Shown here: positions 11,592 through 12,598 of the stretch, piece by piece
Numbering within the stretch: position 1 is the stretch's first letter
How the letters are laid out: the number at the start of each line of letters is the position of its first letter
DNA from: an uncultured Solirubrobacterales bacterium
Lineage (GTDB): Bacteria > Actinomycetota > Thermoleophilia > Solirubrobacterales > Solirubrobacteraceae
Direction: 5' to 3'
DNA: 12,598 nt
Assembly (NCBI GenBank): GCA_903830015.1
Contig: CAIKSH010000366.1
Location: 1 to 12,598 of the forward strand
Made by a program: the position numbers and the translations under genes
Notes under the pieces: generated by a model
Told to the model about the DNA's origin: nothing
Seen by the model: the letters and a program-made list of their open reading frames with translations, nothing else
The model's database searches: none

Positions 11592-12598
11592 GTGGCGACC
11601 GGCTGCTTCATCTCCACCGGGAAGAGCTTTCCGGCCGCCCTGGACCGCGTCCGGCTGGCCGAGAAGCTGGGCTACGCCTCGGCCTGGACCACGCACGTCA
11701 ACGGCCGGGACGCCCTTGGCGTCTGCACCGCCTACGCGGCGGCCACCGAGTCGATCGGCATAGGCACCGGGGTGGTGCCGATCTACAGCCGCACCCCGGC
11801 GACCATGGCCCAGGAGGCGGCCACCATCGACGACCTGTCGGGCGGGCGGTTCACGCTCGGGATCGGCGTCTCCCACCGCCCGGTGGTCGAGGGCTGGCAC
11901 GGGCAGTCGATCGACAAGCCGGTGACCGAGATGCGCGAGTACGCCACAACGGTCCGCTCGATCCTGCGCGGCGAGCCGGTCGGCGAGACCGCCAAGTGGA
12001 AGACCTCGTTCGCCCTGGGCATCGGGCCGTTCCCCGACCTGCCCCTCTTCGTCGCCGCCCTCTCCCCGAACATGCTCCGGCTGGCCGGAGAGATCGCCGA
12101 CGGGGTGATTCTCTGGCTCTGCAACCCGAACTACATCCGCGACATCGTGGTCCCCGCCGTAACCGAGGGGCGCGAGCGCGCCGGGCTGGGGCTGGACGGG
12201 TTCGAGATCGTCGCCGCCGTGCCGGGAGCCTGCACCGACGACCCGGAGGCGGCCCTCGAGGCCCAGCGGCGGGACCTCATCCCCTACTTCGGCCTTCCCT
12301 TCTACCGGGCGATGCTCGAGCGTTCCGGCTTCGGCCACGACATCGCCGGCTTCGACGCCGCCGGGGGTGACCCGGGGAAGATGGCGAGCGCTATCTCCGA
12401 CGGGTTTCTCGAGCTTCTCTGCGCTATCGGGAATGCCGCCGAGGTCCGCGCCGGCCTCCCGGTAGCGCTCGAGCCCGGCCCGGACTGCGCCCTCGTCGCC
12501 GATCGCGCACAGGAGGTCCAGGAATGCGTCCGAGATGGCGGCGGCCTTCGCGTCGGGGTCGTCGCCGGCCGCGTCGTATGCGGCGATGTCGGCGCCGA
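11592..12598 (+). CDS. LLM-class (luciferase-like, probably F420-dependent) oxidoreductase, 3' end abnormal
   Basis: From GTG 11592 the frame is open to the window end. Residues 1-289 look like a TIM-barrel LLM enzyme: FPAALDRVRLAEKLGYASAW (13-32), SIGIGTGVVPIYSRTPATMA (54-73), then TIDDLSGGRFTLGIGVSH (78-95), and SDGFLELLCAIGNAAEVRAGL at the C-terminal end of the similarity. Such proteins reduce or oxidise small substrates with F420H2 or FMN; the F420 preference is inferred from the actinobacterial setting. After residue 289 (base 12458) the expected C-terminal helix (a G-L-E-R-Y-R-E-A-G-A-D-like stretch and a short tail) is missing. The continuing frame (PVALEPGPDCALVADR...) is the antisense of a second LLM gene. 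So the gene is either truncated by a rearrangement or chimeric at the end of the assembled sequence. Confidence 0.8.
   Translation, partial: MATGCFISTGKSFPAALDRVRLAEKLGYASAWTTHVNGRDALGVCTAYAAATESIGIGTGVVPIYSRTPATMAQEAATIDDLSGGRFTLGIGVSHRPVVEGWHGQSIDKPVTEMREYATTVRSILRGEPVGETAKWKTSFALGIGPFPDLPLFVAALSPNMLRLAGEIADGVILWLCNPNYIRDIVVPAVTEGRERAGLGLDGFEIVAAVPGACTDDPEAALEAQRRDLIPYFGLPFYRAMLERSGFGHDIAGFDAAGGDPGKMASAISDGFLELLCAIGNAAEVRAGLPVALEPGPDCALVADRAQEVQECVRDGGGLRVGVVAGRVVCGDVGA
12441..12458. repeat. Imperfect palindrome at the tail-to-tail LLM junction
   Basis: GAGGTCCGCGCCGGCCTC matches its own reverse complement at 14 of 18 positions. On the plus strand it codes E-V-R-A-G-L of the first LLM gene, on the minus strand E-A-G-A-D-L, in which E-A-G-A-D belongs to the second; both readings look native for the family. 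It is thus the segment shared by both genes where they are joined, as expected for a short-homology junction. Confidence 0.6.
12441..12598 (-). CDS. C-terminal fragment of a second LLM-class oxidoreductase
   Basis: Read on the minus strand from the window edge, the codons give FGADIAAYDAAGDDPDAKAA, AISDAFLDLLCAIGDEGAVR and AGLERYREAGAD. By my ungapped alignment this matches the C-terminal region of the plus-strand LLM protein at about 29 of 43 positions, so it is a diverged homologue, not an identical inverted copy. The native part ends near 12441. Beyond that the minus-strand frame stays open to 11562 only because it runs antisense through the plus-strand LLM gene, and it codes for nothing recognisable. 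The usual last residues of the family are missing, as they are in the plus-strand gene. The 5' part lies beyond the window. Real convergent genes joined by deletion, or a chimeric assembly, could both explain this. Confidence 0.68.

Noticed and set aside
11562..12338. A minus-strand open frame of about 258 codons opposite the LLM gene
   Set aside because: It is antisense to a clear LLM gene and has no family motif. The real minus-strand coding lies upstream of it (12441-12598) in the same frame, and the frame merely continues through.
12441..12598. The right end as an exact fold-back copy of the same gene
   Set aside because: The minus-strand LLM fragment differs from the plus-strand gene at many codons and about one third of residues, so it comes from a different gene copy.
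1..12598. tRNA, rRNA, riboswitch (including a cobalamin riboswitch before ecm), CRISPR or mobile element
   Set aside because: No such structure was seen; the 23-bp space before ecm cannot hold a riboswitch, and there are no direct-repeat arrays, transposase motifs or terminal inverted repeats.

Overview
The window is a dense, very G+C-rich bacterial segment with almost no spacer DNA, GTG and ATG starts, strong G/C bias at third codon positions and few Shine-Dalgarno sequences. Together with an actinobacterial-style DtxR regulator, a crotonyl-CoA carboxylase/reductase (Ccr), an ethylmalonyl-CoA mutase of the MeaA/Ecm type and an F420-dependent luciferase-like oxidoreductase, this points to a high-GC actinobacterium. 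A Thermoleophilia-like lineage (Solirubrobacterales or Gaiellales) is my best guess, but the placement is inference. No rRNA, tRNA, CRISPR array, insertion sequence or phage gene was seen.

Layout, left to right. (1) 1-1171: the start of a DtxR/MntR-family regulator (minus strand, cut by the window edge), divergent from a YgfZ/GcvT-like Fe-S maintenance protein. (2) 1240-1945: a small acidic protein with a clear ribosome binding site, then a small lipoprotein that meets a TMEM175-like membrane channel gene tail to tail; one CTAG serves as stop on both strands. (3) 2680-4331: ccr, overlapped by a small coupled gene of unknown function. (4) 4345-5489, minus strand: a metallo-beta-lactamase-fold hydrolase followed by the N-degron adaptor ClpS. 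(5) 5513-7659: ecm, overlapped by a 53-residue membrane protein. (6) 7727-11565: a three-gene block of a small membrane protein, a methyltransferase with a kinase-like N-terminal half, and a five-helix membrane sulfatase/phosphoglycerol-transferase-like enzyme, probably acting on the cell envelope. (7) 11592-12598: a luciferase-like oxidoreductase whose 3' end runs directly into the 3' end of a diverged homologue on the opposite strand.

ccr and ecm encode two defining reactions of the ethylmalonyl-CoA pathway: reductive carboxylation of crotonyl-CoA to ethylmalonyl-CoA, then rearrangement to methylsuccinyl-CoA. The remaining enzymes (epimerase, methylsuccinyl-CoA dehydrogenase, mesaconyl-CoA hydratase, malyl-CoA lyase) are not here. 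The pathway may serve acetate or C2 assimilation, or supply ethylmalonyl-CoA.

The most striking regulatory pattern is that nine starts carry a -10-like hexamer (mostly TAnnnT) only 6-9 bases upstream of an ATG or GTG, with no Shine-Dalgarno. That is the layout of leaderless or nearly leaderless mRNAs. At 5490-5512 two such elements, one per strand, overlap by 2 bp between divergent genes only 23 bp apart.

Most worth checking: the leaderless pattern, the head-to-head -10 pair, the kinase-like/methyltransferase/sulfatase block, and the tail-to-tail oxidoreductase junction at 12441-12458, which is either a real rearrangement or an assembly or amplification chimera.
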